A model generated the notes under the pieces. The model ran no database searches. It was not told the DNA's origin and saw only the letters and a program-made list of their open reading frames with translations. A DNA stretch of 64,000 nt from Kingdonia uniflora (lineage: Eukaryota > Streptophyta > Magnoliopsida > Ranunculales > Circaeasteraceae). Shown in pieces: positions 53,552-63,379 of this stretch. The translations under genes and the position numbers were made by a program. The stretch covers positions 1,116,001 to 1,180,000 of the forward strand of contig JACGCM010001620.1 in the NCBI GenBank assembly GCA_014058105.1, written 5' to 3'. The first letter of the stretch is position 1. Each line of letters begins with the position of its first letter.

Positions 53552-53578
53552 GTGTAAACGAGTTGTTCTCTTGGCCCT
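53552..53578 (-). tRNA. trnV-UAC: trnV-UAC 5' exon, truncated
   Basis: The minus strand ends GAGAACAACTCGTTTACAC, the D arm to anticodon stem of tRNA-Val. The first 15 or so bases are scrambled or deleted (GGGCCAA in place of the acceptor strand). Confidence 0.7.
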
Positions 53579-53768
53579 GGTACTTATAATAAATATTTCA
53601 TTATGCAAATATTTGATTGTCAAGCTTGTTAAGATGAGCATTCCCCATCCGACATGATAACTTTCAGATCTGTTTCCTACAAAAGATTGGTATTACTTAA
53701 AAGTAAGATTCCATTTATAATCTATCAATATGACGGGTCACTTTTGTTTCTATTTGTGATAGTAAATT

Positions 53769-53841
53769 ACCTACTTAACTCAATGGCTAGAGTATTGCTT
53801 TCATACGGCATGAATCATTGGTTCAAATCCAATATTAGGTA
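53769..53841 (+). tRNA. trnM-CAU: trnM-CAU (plastid elongator tRNA-Met), pseudogene
   Basis: 73 nt from ACCTACTTAACTCAATGG to ATCCAATATTAGGTA, with anticodon loop TTTCATA. One acceptor-stem pair is broken (ATTAGGT for AGTAGGT) and the variable region is altered. Derived from plastid DNA. Confidence 0.8.
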
Positions 53842-53887
53842 GAACATGTTAGATACCATTGACTCCGGATCTAATAAGTTTGTTTAC

Positions 53888-54079
53888 CCACTTTTTGCAT
53901 ATTCAGATCCTAACTTGTGTGAATATTCAAGAAAACCGAAAAAACTACAATCGTGGCTAGAAGAGAAAGTTACTCATAAGAACCTCTTATTTTCAACAAA
54001 ATTAACAAACATTCTACCTGTAATTACAAAAAATATACCCATCAATAGATTTGTAGGAATTCCACTTCCACCTCTGTAA
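53888..54079 (+). pseudogene. Last exon of an unidentified gene (copy 2)
   Basis: The frame KKLQSWLEEKVTHKN, then KLTNILPVITKNIPINRFVG and IPLPPL-stop matches 27640-27791. Differences between copies are mostly third-position or conservative, which suggests coding history. Upstream, plastid DNA replaces the rest of the gene; the open frame back to 53846 is plastid-derived and not part of it. Confidence 0.45.
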
Positions 54080-54456
54080 ACATCTAAAACTTACTATATA
54101 CCGAGTTCCTGCTTCAGGGTACCTAAACAGTTCTAATTTATTAGAAGGGATATAATTTTCGTTAAAAAGACATAATATGACTATTGTAATAGTTTCATAA
54201 GTGTACTTAAGAGGAAGAAGAAGAAGAAGAAGAAGAATCTACATTGGCTCTCTTCAAGATAATGGTCGCACTTCAAGTCTTCAACACAAATCCTAAGAAA
54301 ATTAGTCGTTGGATCATACGGTTTCACATCTGGTCAGCTTGATATATACATAACAAGCAAACTCATCAAAAACGGTTGCGACAGTGGCACAGTGGAGACC
54401 ATATATGATGACCTATTCACATTCTAAAATATTTATTTTATGTTGGCTTAATTTTG
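54080..54456 (+). repeat. Duplicated host segment, copy 2 (part 1)
   Basis: Matches 27792-28160: 3' flank of the unidentified gene, GAA microsatellite (54210-54237) and ATAATGGTCGCACTTCAAGTC. Confidence 0.85.
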
Positions 54457-55147
54457 TTTCAAATCTAGTTTAGAGAAGTCCTAGTATGTTAGAGTCTATC
54501 CCGTGGTTCATCCTCGTCAGAGATTGTTTGGTGGATCAACTATAGCTTGACTTGGCACTTTCAGTCAACAGGTAAATCTCACATCAAGTAAGTATGACTT
54601 AAGAGGACCTTGGTATGAGTTTAGAAATATAAATATTATTTTTTCAAAATATACTGTTCATGATCGAACATGTTCCATCTATAATATAAAAACATGATTT
54701 TTCCATATTCAAACATGTTTGACCTAAGTTGAATTTTCAATTTATGTTCGAACATGTTTTGACCATGTTCGAGCATGACGCAAATTTTGCACAAATTTTC
54801 ATAAAAACTTAATTTTTTACTTTTATTTGACTCACTTCATTTTTAGAGTTTTAAAATCTCATACCAAGAGTAACTTTCAAAGATTGAGGGAGATAACATT
54901 AAACCTTAAAACTGTATCTGCAAGAGTTGCTAATTACTTCCCAAATACCCAATTTGATATTTAAGAACTTGGGGGATTCAAGCTTGGGAGCTTTGGTGCG
55001 TGATCTAAAGCGAGGCGTTACGAAAACGAGGGGCGTTGCGATAACGGAGGATTGACTACGAGAAGATTGCTTGAAGAGAGGTAACCACGGGATGTGTTTA
55101 ATGAGTCTGTAAGTAATCAAACTTATTGCAATTTTTTATCATAGTAG
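54457..55147 (+). repeat. Probable copia LTR remnant present only in copy 2
   Basis: 690 bp absent from copy 1. It has GTTCGAACATG repeats and their inverse, as in other copia LTRs here, and ends TTATTGCAATTTTTTATCAT, which leads into the shared CTCCTGAGAAAGGTTTCCCACAGG block typical of copia LTR 3' ends. Copy 1 probably lost this part. Confidence 0.5.
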
Positions 55148-55622
55148 ATTTTAGTTGTCGAGGATTCGATAATGACCTGTAGGTTTTTCTCCTGAGAAAG
55201 GTTTCCCACAGGGTCAATATTGTGTGTAGATTAATTACTTGTTGATACTACATTATGTAACCAAATTGAATTATATTAGGGCTTCATTATTGAAAAATTG
55301 ATATCAAGGATTATCGACCTAGCTAATTGGACCTTATTGTTCATGATCGGTCAATCTCAAGTACCTAAAAATTTTACATTCGACTTACTTCAACCACTTG
55401 AATCTTTGAATATTCATAAGGCTCACTTATTTCTTTAAGAACCTCATTCCAATGATGCAATTAGCATTACGACGTATATTAATAATTAATGTTTGATTAT
55501 TGGTTCCTTTTTGCCCAAACAAATGGGAACTGAAACTAAAATAATTGAATACATCACCAATGACACTGAATCACCTCCCATGTTTAAATTATAACCACAA
55601 ATGTCCCTTTCATTGGACCTCA
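55148..55622 (+). repeat. Duplicated host segment, copy 2 (part 2)
   Basis: Matches 28160-28523 and then 37041-37160 without interruption, and so shows the empty target sites of CACTA 2 and MITE d. Confidence 0.87.
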
Positions 55623-56050
55623 CGGTTAGTATTTGTGGCTTAAAATAGAAGAAAATAAATTAAAAATAGAAAGATCTGATTATGGTTATCAAGGCGTTGG
55701 CTTGATGCAAAATGTCAAAGAATCAAAGTTGTAGGTATCGTCAAAACAAAGCCAAAGCAACTGATTGATCAGCGATCAGACCATTGGATCAAAAGTTATA
55801 ATCAGTTTATTCAGTTAGTGTGGAACTCAAGGCATATTTGGGCACTGAATTTAAGTTTGAGTTATACTCGAAGTAGAATTGTCTTTTGGACGTTTTTGGC
55901 CACTTTGGGTGTGTTTTCTTATTTTGGAATACTTATACTTCAAGTATGATACGTATTGGAAGCTCCTAATTCATGTAGGAATAGGTTTTAGGTTTCTATA
56001 GTTATAAAAGGGACCTATGAGGTTTGTAGAAACCTAATCTGAAATGTACA
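55623..56050. other. Repeat-like sequence upstream of the amine oxidase fragment
   Basis: GTTATAAAAGGGACCTATGAGG near 56002 and the surrounding composition suggest an LTR promoter, but no partner or boundary could be found in the window. Confidence 0.3.
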
Positions 56051-56052
56051 CA

Positions 56053-56403
56053 ATTTTAATGGACAACAAGCCGACGTAATAATTTCCTGGGCAATGGTCC
56101 GTGATTCGGAGACCGGGAAACTTAGGAGTGTCATGTACAAAGGGTTCCTGTTAGAGTTGTTTGTACCATATATGGACCTAACTGATGATTTGTAGGCGAG
56201 TACTGTACGGGTTGGACGGCCATGCCTCTCATCCAACTTAACAATTGTCCTCATATCGCCCATTAGATGGACACGGTTTTTGCCACCTCCGATGGAAAGC
56301 CGTACGTGGGATCAAACATGATATGTATTCTTGAATGGTACATAGGAGATATTGATAGGCAACACTCCAAGGTCCAACTATCAAGCTTTGAGGTAAACAT
56401 GTA
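56053..56403 (+). pseudogene. Internal fragment of a copper amine oxidase gene
   Basis: The frame codes for FNGQQADVIISWAMVRDSET, GKLRSVMYKGFLLELFVPYM, D, a stop where Trp is expected, then EYCTGWTAMPLIQLNNCPH, and from 56267 MDTVFATSDGKPYV and NMICILEWYIGDIDRQHS. This is the start of the catalytic domain of plant copper amine oxidases (VPYMDP and NMIC.FE..GD..WRHS blocks). About nine codons are deleted after 56196. The catalytic Asp, TPQ Tyr and copper His lie further on and are absent. Confidence 0.82.
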
Positions 56404-56529
56404 TTTATTTGGGTTTTTTCATTTAAAAGTGATGAATGCTGATTGTTAACTGCTGAATGAAATTCAGGAAGCATGTTATTTTTGCTTACTAAAAACTGCA
56501 GAATGAGGAAAAAATGAAATGAAAAGAAA

Positions 56530-57034
56530 TTTAGTACGCACTCCCTAGAGCTGGGATATCATCAAGCTAGTACCATGCCAGGCTCACACAACATGCACGT
56601 GACATACGCTATCAACAATGATACCTGGACTACAAACTGAAGAAGAACGTGGCTTGAGCACTCTAAATAAAATGGTACAAGTCAAGGACACTTGTCTCCT
56701 ACAAACTAGCAGTTACAGGTCTATCTACCACTTACTTTATTTTTAGTGGAACGTTCTTGAACAAAAAAACAAACTGAGGATGAGGTCTATAAAAGGAATA
56801 AGATACAAAGGAATAATGGACCAATCTTTTCTAGCTCAAAAGATAATAACTAGAAATTAAAATATCAGCCTTAAGCAATAAAGTTATAGTTACTAAAATC
56901 CTCAAGTCGAGGTCATGGTATTTACCTATTCAGAGGTTTCCACACTAAAACTCGTATCAATTTATATTCTCTACTCTTATTCATTGTCATTGGTGTATTT
57001 GGTATAAGAGCTATTACGAAATTAGGCCCTTACA
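56530..57034 (+). repeat. 5' LTR of gypsy element A2
   Basis: About 505 bp ending ACGAAATTAGGCCCTTACA. It matches the solo LTR (23698) and A1 LTR, e.g. GGACACTTGTCTCCTACAAAC and GAGGTCATGGTATTTACC. The left limit is approximate. AAGCAATAAAG near 56873 is the poly(A) signal region. Confidence 0.78.
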
Positions 57035-57098
57035 TTCGGCACTGTCTGTGGGAAATAAGACATTTTCACAAAATCTTAAGGCAGACAGTTACTTAACT
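57035..57098 (+). mobile_element. Leader of gypsy element A2
   Basis: TTCGGCACTGTCTGTGGGAA follows the LTR. The GGCGC(C/T)GTCTGTGGGA box after the LTR is a hallmark of plant Tat/Athila-type gypsy elements. The primer site lies at its start. Element B3 interrupts the leader at 57099. Confidence 0.7.
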
Positions 57099-57569
57099 GT
57101 AATGGCATGTTTTTGGGAGGCAAACTTTGCCAATACTTTTAGTAAAGAAATTGTAACTATAACTTCAACACACTGGATTTTACGTGGAAACTCAGTAAAT
57201 CTTGAGAAAAGCCACGACCTCGAGGAGAATTTATGTGAGAAATCTAATAGATGCTAGTTTATTACAATTGGTAAACAGTAAGAAAGTGAAATTGTATAAG
57301 AGTAATAGAGTTGCAGATCGGATTAACATATGTTCTACTTGTATTTATAGTAGATACAGGCAGTTACAAAATTTAATAGTTTCCTATTTTGGTAGGCAGA
57401 GAACGAACTTCGCGGATCTCCCTGCAATGACTCTATTCGACCAAGCGTAACGGCTACTGTAGTGGGTTGAGTCTATAGTCGTAGATGTGATATCTTATCG
57501 AATGATATAATATCTTCGACTGAGTTCTTTTAGCTTCTCCGCATCGAATCTAAGAAATATGCTATTACA
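57099..57569 (-). repeat. 3' LTR of gypsy element B3
   Basis: 471 bp; minus strand from TGTAATAGCATATTTC to GCCATTACA. Matches B1 (3590-4049), e.g. AAAAGTATTGGCAAAG near its end. CCACGACCTCGAGG appears at 57217. Confidence 0.85.
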
Positions 57570-57581
57570 ATCTCCCCATTC
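57570..57581 (-). other. Polypurine tract of B3
   Basis: Minus strand GAATGGGGAGAT directly before the LTR. Confidence 0.7.
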
Positions 57582-57767
57582 TCAACACAATTACTTGTTA
57601 CGTCGATAAGACTATCGAGATGAGAATGGTTTCACAAAATTTGTATATGAAAACAATGCTTATCATTTCCGAGGTTGAAAATCAAATGAACCTGGTCATT
57701 GCATGGTCTTGATACGTATTAATGGTAGGATGTTTGACTGAGGTAAATGTGATGTTAAGAGTGACAC

Positions 57768-57776
57768 TATAAATAG
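57768..57776 (+). promoter_or_regulatory. TATA box of antisense module 1a, B3
   Basis: TATAAATAG, 58 bp upstream of ATG 57835. Confidence 0.6.
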
Positions 57777-57834
57777 GAGTGGAGAAAGACTGTTATAATC
57801 GTTGGCAGACAGTGAAGGTGAAGGTAGTTTAGAG

Positions 57835-58230
57835 ATGGTGATGACGCGATTTTAGACTCTACATAACGAGTTTGTGAGGTGTGTGAACACCAAGTATGAG
57901 GGGCTGAAAGAGCTCTATTTTGGCCAGCTGTCGCTGTCGTCATTTTATTCAAAACTTGTGGAGCCATTGTATGAAGGAATGATGGAACTGAAGGCAGAAT
58001 ATGTGAAGCGAAGTTTTTCTTCTGATGCCAGTATAACTTCGTACTGCTGACAGACGCAGATCTTATTGACAGTCTTCACAAATTAGTTTATACGAATGTG
58101 GAAGATGAAGATACTTTAGCGGGCAGAGCTAGCTGTAGGAGCTATTTCAGTCGTTGTCATTTGTGTAACCCCTGTGGTTTATGAGGTGGTGGGGGTTATT
58201 GAGGAAGAGGAAATGGTTGTTTTTCCATCA
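57835..58230 (+). pseudogene. Antisense module 1a of element B3
   Basis: ATG in GAGATGGTG context; MVMTRF, a TAG, then NEFVRCVNTKYEGLKELYFG, QLSLSSFYSKLVEPLYEGMM, ELKAEYVKRSF. About 58170-58215 follows a glycine-rich GGGGY..RGNG segment. The closest relative is A1 module 1. It is antisense to B3 and has a good TATA box. The early stop makes it inactive. Confidence 0.55.
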
Positions 58231-58615
58231 TGGAAGAATGTGTTGGACTACGGATGTAGAATAACTTGTAGGTCGATCTGTAATATTTATCGAAGTAATG
58301 AGTGGTAAATATAAAATGCAATGTTTACTGTGTAAAATAAAATGTTGTTCTTTCTTCTGAACTTGTATCGACTAATTTGTATCGACATGAATTGTTGAAA
58401 ATTAATTCTTCTCCAATGGCATGAAAATAGGATCTCGAAGAATACGTCGAACTATGATGTTGTTGATTATAATAGGATCTCGAAGTGGTATGTGTTGACT
58501 ATGTAGGTCCCCGTAAGCAGTTTCCTAGGAGGTTAGTACACTGGGTTATCAGAGGTCCAATGGAAAGTGATTACTATCTTTAACTCTTGAGAGTTATGAT
58601 GAATTGAGTTGTTCA

Positions 58616-58623
58616 TATAAATA
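58616..58623 (+). promoter_or_regulatory. TATA box of antisense module 1b, B3
   Basis: TATAAATA, 40 bp upstream of ATG 58664. Confidence 0.6.
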
Positions 58624-58663
58624 CCCCTTGTGTGTTTTAGGAAGTCATTGTCAATTTGCCGAG

Positions 58664-58870
58664 ATGGTGAGGACGAGGACGTAAGTTTAGGAGGATTCTT
58701 TTTACAATTGTGTACACGACAAGTATTGGGAGTTACTAAACCGATATTTTGGCAATCTCTATATAAATAGGCAGACGTTGGTACTGGTAGAGCCCAACTA
58801 TGAGGGGATGAATGAGATGGAGGCAAAGGTGGCTGAGGATGACTGCTTATATCATTGGCAATTGTAATTG
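58664..58870 (+). pseudogene. Antisense module 1b of element B3
   Basis: ATG again in GAGATGGTG context; MVRTRT, stops, then SFYNCVHDKYWELLNRYFG, NLYINRQTLVLVEPNYEGMN, EMEAKVAEDDCLYHWQL. It parallels module 1a over the whole core (KY..L..(L/R)YFG, L.EP.YEGM.E..A), so the two are tandem paralogues 0.83 kb apart. A TATA box precedes both. Confidence 0.6.
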
Positions 58871-59273
58871 ATGAGTCCTCCAGAGCGTATTTGTAGTCTA
58901 AAAGCCCGTACCAAGGCGTTCGTGAGGAAGGAAGATTCTCTCTCTGCTCAGAATGGCTGAAAGGCAGACCTGTTGGTTGTTGTTGCTTGTAATAAATAAA
59001 TAAGTTTGTACTCTATTTTTTACTGAAATAAATTACTTTATACAATTGTCAGATTGTGTTATCGACCTTCACAAGACTAAAATGGTCGCGAAGTACTGTT
59101 GTGTATATTTCCTGTTTCTTCTTGAATATAATTTGATTTGTGATTGATGAAAAGTGTAATGTCAAATATTTAAATTGTCGAAGATGATTTGAATTGTGAA
59201 TTGTGGTTACAACTGTCTTGAGAATATAGGAGGAGAATAAAAAAGGAAAGATGTATTGTAGGGGTTTATAGAA

Positions 59274-59510
59274 CAATGGCTAGGTGAGCTCCTATAGGTG
59301 ATTTGTTGAGGTATATGGAATTGGAGGTACAATCGCTATGTAACACCATAAGAGCTACCTTGGCTAAAATAGATATAGCAAATGAGATAGAGGGGTATCT
59401 GGATGGCTTTGAGCAGTAATACATAGGCTTGCTGGCGTTCAGGAGGCATAGGGTTAAAGATTTTGAGAAGAGACGTGTGAGGCATTACGAGCAAGTACTC
59501 GAATGGTCGT
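59274..59510 (+). pseudogene. Antisense module 2 of element B3
   Basis: Starts MAR then a stop, continuing IGDLLRYMELEVQSLCNTIR, ATLAKIDIANEIEGYLDGFE, and LLAFRRHRVKDFEKRRVRHY. The EGYLDGF segment can be placed against EPLYEGM of modules 1a/1b, but similarity is low. By position it corresponds to module 2 of A1 and B2. Confidence 0.4.
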
Positions 59511-59541
59511 GAAGGAGTATGATGAACAGTTGCATAGGGCC

Positions 59542-59550
59542 TATAAATAA
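59542..59550 (+). promoter_or_regulatory. TATA box upstream of the main antisense gene, B3
   Basis: TATAAATAA in CCTATAAATAACCCC. A short frame MLIKRSKLAKQRDLEASRLQ begins at 59668. The main antisense ORF starts at 60481. Confidence 0.5.
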
Positions 59551-59679
59551 CCCCGTAGTCGGCGACTATTCATACACTACTGACTCTGAAATTTTTTGCT
59601 TGAGTTCTAACTCATTGTAATCTTCTCTTGTGTCTCTGTCTACCATTGGTAACGAAGAGATTGGCATGTTGATCAAGAG

Positions 59680-60480
59680 GTCCAAGCTCGCAAAGCAAAG
59701 GGATTTAGAAGCGTCGCGACTGCAAGACTAGTACCTGTTTTGATAATTTATTGATATCAATGGTTATTTGGATGTATCGCAATTCTGTTGAAACCCATTG
59801 TAGAAATGAACTTGAGGGATGTAATGTAGGAAGGAATTTAAGTTTAAGTTAGGATTTTGGAAGAAATCGATGAAAACAGTTCAAGAGTTTTTTAAAAGAT
59901 AGTTTGTGGTCATGTGATAACATGGGGGTGCGGGTGATACTGGAAAGGTACCGTAAATGTTAGAAGAGTGTTTGGAAGAGAAGGGTATGAAGTGATGGAT
60001 GATGATATGGGGAGAGAGTGTGTTTTGGTCATCGTTGTCATTACGGCAGGATTCTGGGCCTCTCTCTCGTGATTTTTGATATCGTAAGATACTTGCAGTT
60101 GTGGTACTAGATTTCCTATAAATTTGGTCAGATTTTACGCCAGAGAGAACACAAATCAAATTTTTTTGATTCGACTCATTTTAGTAGGAAACCGTGTGGC
60201 TGATGAAGTGTCTTTGAGAAGTTATGTAGTTCATGTACACTCGAGTAGAATATGTTATGGACATTAAATAGTTCTCGATATTAGGACTTAGTTAAATTGG
60301 ATATAAAACTTGTATCGATAACTAATGTAATAATGTTGAATTTAGATAGTTATAGAAAGAATGATGGGTTGGAGATTAAGCTCGACAACAATATCGATAC
60401 TAGCATATGAACATATATAATGTATCATATATGATATTATACTAACTTAAAAAAGAGAATCTGATTTTTAGGTTCAAAAA
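59680..60480. other. Spacer before the main antisense gene of B3
   Basis: No coding signal recognised; may contain an intron or leader of the antisense unit. Confidence 0.4.
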
Positions 60481-61298
60481 ATGGCTGAACCCATCCAAAA
60501 TATTGATAAAGAAGGGATCTTCAAAAACCTTGAGGGCATGGAACCATTATTAATCGATATAATAATGTATGTTTATGAGTTGGGCGGTAGGTATAGAGTT
60601 GGGCAGGGTAGCTCGGATGTGGTGAGTGTTAATCGATTCAAATTGGAGGCTAGGACAATTGAAGTGTCCGATGGGGAGAGGACTGAAACAGATGTGGATT
60701 ACGCGCCTCAGGCAAGTGATCGAGAAGGGAGTGATGGTAGGGAAGAATATGTTGATGAGGAAGAGGGGGAATGCTATGGGGAGGCTCCAGAAAGTAATAA
60801 AATTTTGAGCTTCAAGTCGAAGTATGGCATCCCTGATGACGTTAGGTTGGAGGTTTACCATTTTGACATAACGGATCAATAGGTACCTTTGGACGGTACT
60901 CTCATCCATCAAGAGCATATAAAGAAGGGGTTAAAGTTCCCTCTTTAAGCTGATCAGAAGAAGTCTTCAATGTTGCCCCTGGTTAGTTCAACCCGAACGT
61001 TTATGACCTCTACAGGGTGGTGGGAGTGATAAATGGTCGACAAAAGGAGAAGGGGGAGGAGCTAATCACTGTGGATGATCTGTGTGTGTATTACATAATC
61101 AAATAGAATCCATAAAAGTTGGGTATAGGTATTTAGCGAGGTTCCTGATAATGCCTCTCTTTTTTGAAATGGTATCGGAAGGGGGCAGTACTTTGCTGAT
61201 TGTCTCCTCGTCTTGAGGAATTATGAATTTGACCAGAAAGATCCAGGGGATCCTCTAAAAAGAAAAGGCTTCCACCTAGGGGTGTATTTAAGTAACTT
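60481..61298 (+). pseudogene. Main antisense gene of B3, gypsy-type transposon domain
   Basis: ATG 60481 opens 133 codons: MAEPIQNIDKEGIFKNLEG, an acidic linker (DREGSDGREEYVDEEEGE), then FKSKYGIPDDVRLEVYHF. After a stop it continues VPLDGTLIHQEHIKKGLKFP, a shifted frame with [34 protein letters not shown], and KRKGFHLGVYLSNL. The series 'KYGIP..., GL.FPL, FNPN.Y....G', VDD is close to the gypsy-type transposon family PF04195. Role unknown; such proteins are common passengers of plant gypsy elements. Confidence 0.6.
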
Positions 61299-61373
61299 GT
61301 ATGCCGAAGTTATTGACTTGCTTGTTGTATTGAAATTGGTATTTTAAATGTTTGTGGTTTTGTCTTTGTGCAG
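61299..61373 (+). other. Putative intron of the B3 antisense gene
   Basis: 75 bp, GTATGC...TTTTGTCTTTGTGCAG. Coding-like + strand sequence flanks it. Confidence 0.5.
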
Positions 61374-62790
61374 CACTGAAGGAGATCTATAAAAAAATCC
61401 ACGGTCACTGAAAAGTTATATAACATCAGGACTGATTATTACGGTCAAATTAATTTATTAGTTGCTGATCAAGAGAAGGTCGATGGTCTTTTCCAAGAGG
61501 CTGGAATAAAAAGAACTCGAACCAAAAGAACTGATATCCCTATTATCGACGGTAAAATGTCTACGAAGAACAAGAGGGCTACTGAATCAAGTTTATCCCT
61601 TGAGAACCCTTTATTAAGTGGGTATACCATAGATACTGCGGTGGAAAAGGAGGCCCTATTGAGTGGATCTTTTGCCAAGAACAAGAGAAAAAGGGTTGTT
61701 GACCATCCTAGAATTCTTGTTCCCTTGGCGAAAAGGTCACCTCGACAATCCCCGGTCGAGGAGGGAGAGAAAGTTGATGCTGCTAGTTTGCTACCCAGGT
61801 CGGCCAAGGTAAAGCCTGCTCTCACTGGTAAAAAGGATTTGCAAGATTCGACAAAGGCAAAGGATTCTTTTGTGGTGAAAAAGGACTATCAGGAGTCCAC
61901 CAAGGTAAAGGTTGATTGGGGTTAGATAGATCTCATGAGGAGACTCAGCAAGCCATCGAGGCCTTCTCTGCCAGGAAGGGTTCTTTGGAGGAGGATTTTG
62001 CAAACTGTCTTGCTGGAGCTGAAAACTTATCGACCTTCTCATCAAAGGTCACCGCACGATGAACCAGGTTATAAATTTTCATGCCTTGTCCCGTTTAATG
62101 ATTTTGGTGCCCTCATCAAGGACTCACTATTGTATGCTGATGCAGATTAAGAAGCTACTTCTCAATGTGAAATCTCAGATGCTTGATGGGAAGAGACACG
62201 CTAATGAGCTCATGGTTTCGAAGCAAATTGAGAAGGAGCTCAAGCTCAGAAGGAAGAGCTGGAGGAAAAGCTTAAGAGGATGAGGCAGGGGGTGGCCAAG
62301 TTATAGGAGGTGACCATTGCAGAGAGAGACCAAGAAGATATATCTTGGAGAGAAGAAGAAAGAGATTGCCCAGCTTAAGGCCGATTTGACGAAGGAGAGG
62401 GAAGATGCTCTGGCTCTGCAAAAGACAAACTTAAAGAACGATGTTTGTGAATAGGTGTTGGTTGAATGGAGGTTGATGGTAGAGCCGCACGCCAAGGTGC
62501 TCGAAGAATAGAAAGCAGAGGCTAAGCAAGTCAATCTTGCCGATCTCAAGCGCATGAAGGCCAACTTCGGAAATGAGTTCTGTGAGATGGAGAAGAGAAA
62601 CAAATTTTATAAAGCGTTGGCTACTTCTGCAGGGGACATCTTCTCAAATTCAGATCGAGAAGATGATGTACCCAAGGTTCCTGCCTCTGTTCCTTTTCTT
62701 CCTGATGATGTCGCTCTAGAAGAGGTGTTAGATGAACTGACTCTCGGTCTACCTGTGAAGGATGTTGCTCCTATTGCCCCTCCCCCATAG
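61374..62790 (+). pseudogene. Main antisense gene of B3, C-terminal coiled coil
   Basis: Exon 2 starts ALKEIYKKI and continues with a basic region (KNKRATESSLSLENPLLSGY, AKNKRKRVVDHPRILVPLAK, possible nuclear signal KNKRKR). Then come coiled-coil segments (QIEKELKLRRKSWRKSLRG, KKKEIAQLKADLTKEREDAL) and an acidic tail (NSDREDDVPKVP, ALEEVLDELTLGLPVKDVA) ending at TAG 62790. Four or more breaks. The long helical region matches the later exons of the B2 antisense gene in type and position. Confidence 0.55.
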
Positions 62791-63379
62791 TAAAAAATAT
62801 TTATAAAGTTTATTGGTTTGATTGGGCTTATGTACAAGTGGTCGATGGGACCTGAAACAATTTCTTGTTTTTGAATGACTTATTTTGTGGTTAAAGTTTT
62901 ATCGAATGATTTGTTTGAAATTTTCAAGTAGTCGATAGTAATGCATAGATTTTTTGAAGAAAATATGCTAAGTGTTTGATTCGACGTGATTGATAGTATT
63001 ACATACTATTGAGATGAATATGTAGAGTGTTACTTGAGGCAAGTATCTGAGTTGATGTAAAGAGGGCCATGTGATGGCATTCTAAATGAAGGATGATAAC
63101 TAGATGTTGTTCCTCTTGGGGATATCTGGGCGCTTGTGAAAAGGTACAAAACATGACATATTTTATGCTTTTAAATTATGAATTTTAACCAAATGTATCC
63201 TGTAATTGGATTGGATGCTTGTTGAAGAGATAAAATCTAATTTTGATAAATACTTGACAAGTGTTTATTGGAACTAAGAGTTCTAAATAAAAATGTAATG
63301 ATAGTAAAGATGCCTTTATTTGAAATAAGTGAAAGAGATTACAGTTGTTTATCTGTATAACATCTTCAGATGGGCTGTA
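62791..63379. other. Spacer between antisense gene and integrase, B3
   Basis: No reading frame of note. CGTTTTTAATAAA-like poly(A) signals are absent; AT-rich stretches only. Confidence 0.4.

Larger units (their letters stand above)
53031..53880. mobile_element. Nuclear plastid DNA insertion (trnV-UAC to trnM-CAU)
   Basis: The order trnV 3' exon, group II intron, trnV 5' exon (all minus strand) and trnM-CAU (plus strand) is that of the plastid region between ndhC and atpE. Sequence agrees with what I know of these genes, with scattered changes typical of nuclear decay. This is a NUPT, not a plastid contig, because gypsy and host sequence flank it. The right limit is uncertain by some tens of bases. 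Confidence 0.85.

Noticed and set aside
53769..53841. Functional nuclear tRNA-Met gene
   Set aside because: It is plastid type with a broken acceptor pair and lies in plastid-derived DNA.
53846..54079. 77-codon ORF as one gene starting at the ATG at 53846
   Set aside because: The first part is plastid DNA; only from 53888 is it shared with the host duplication.
54811..55120. Minus-strand 73-codon ORF at 54899-55120 as a gene
   Set aside because: It lies in the LTR-like insertion of copy 2, has no recognisable motif and no counterpart in copy 1.
38444..57569. B2 and B3 3' LTRs as the two ends of one element
   Set aside because: Both are on the minus strand, but plastid DNA, host sequence and an A-family LTR lie between them, and B3 has its own integrase to its right.
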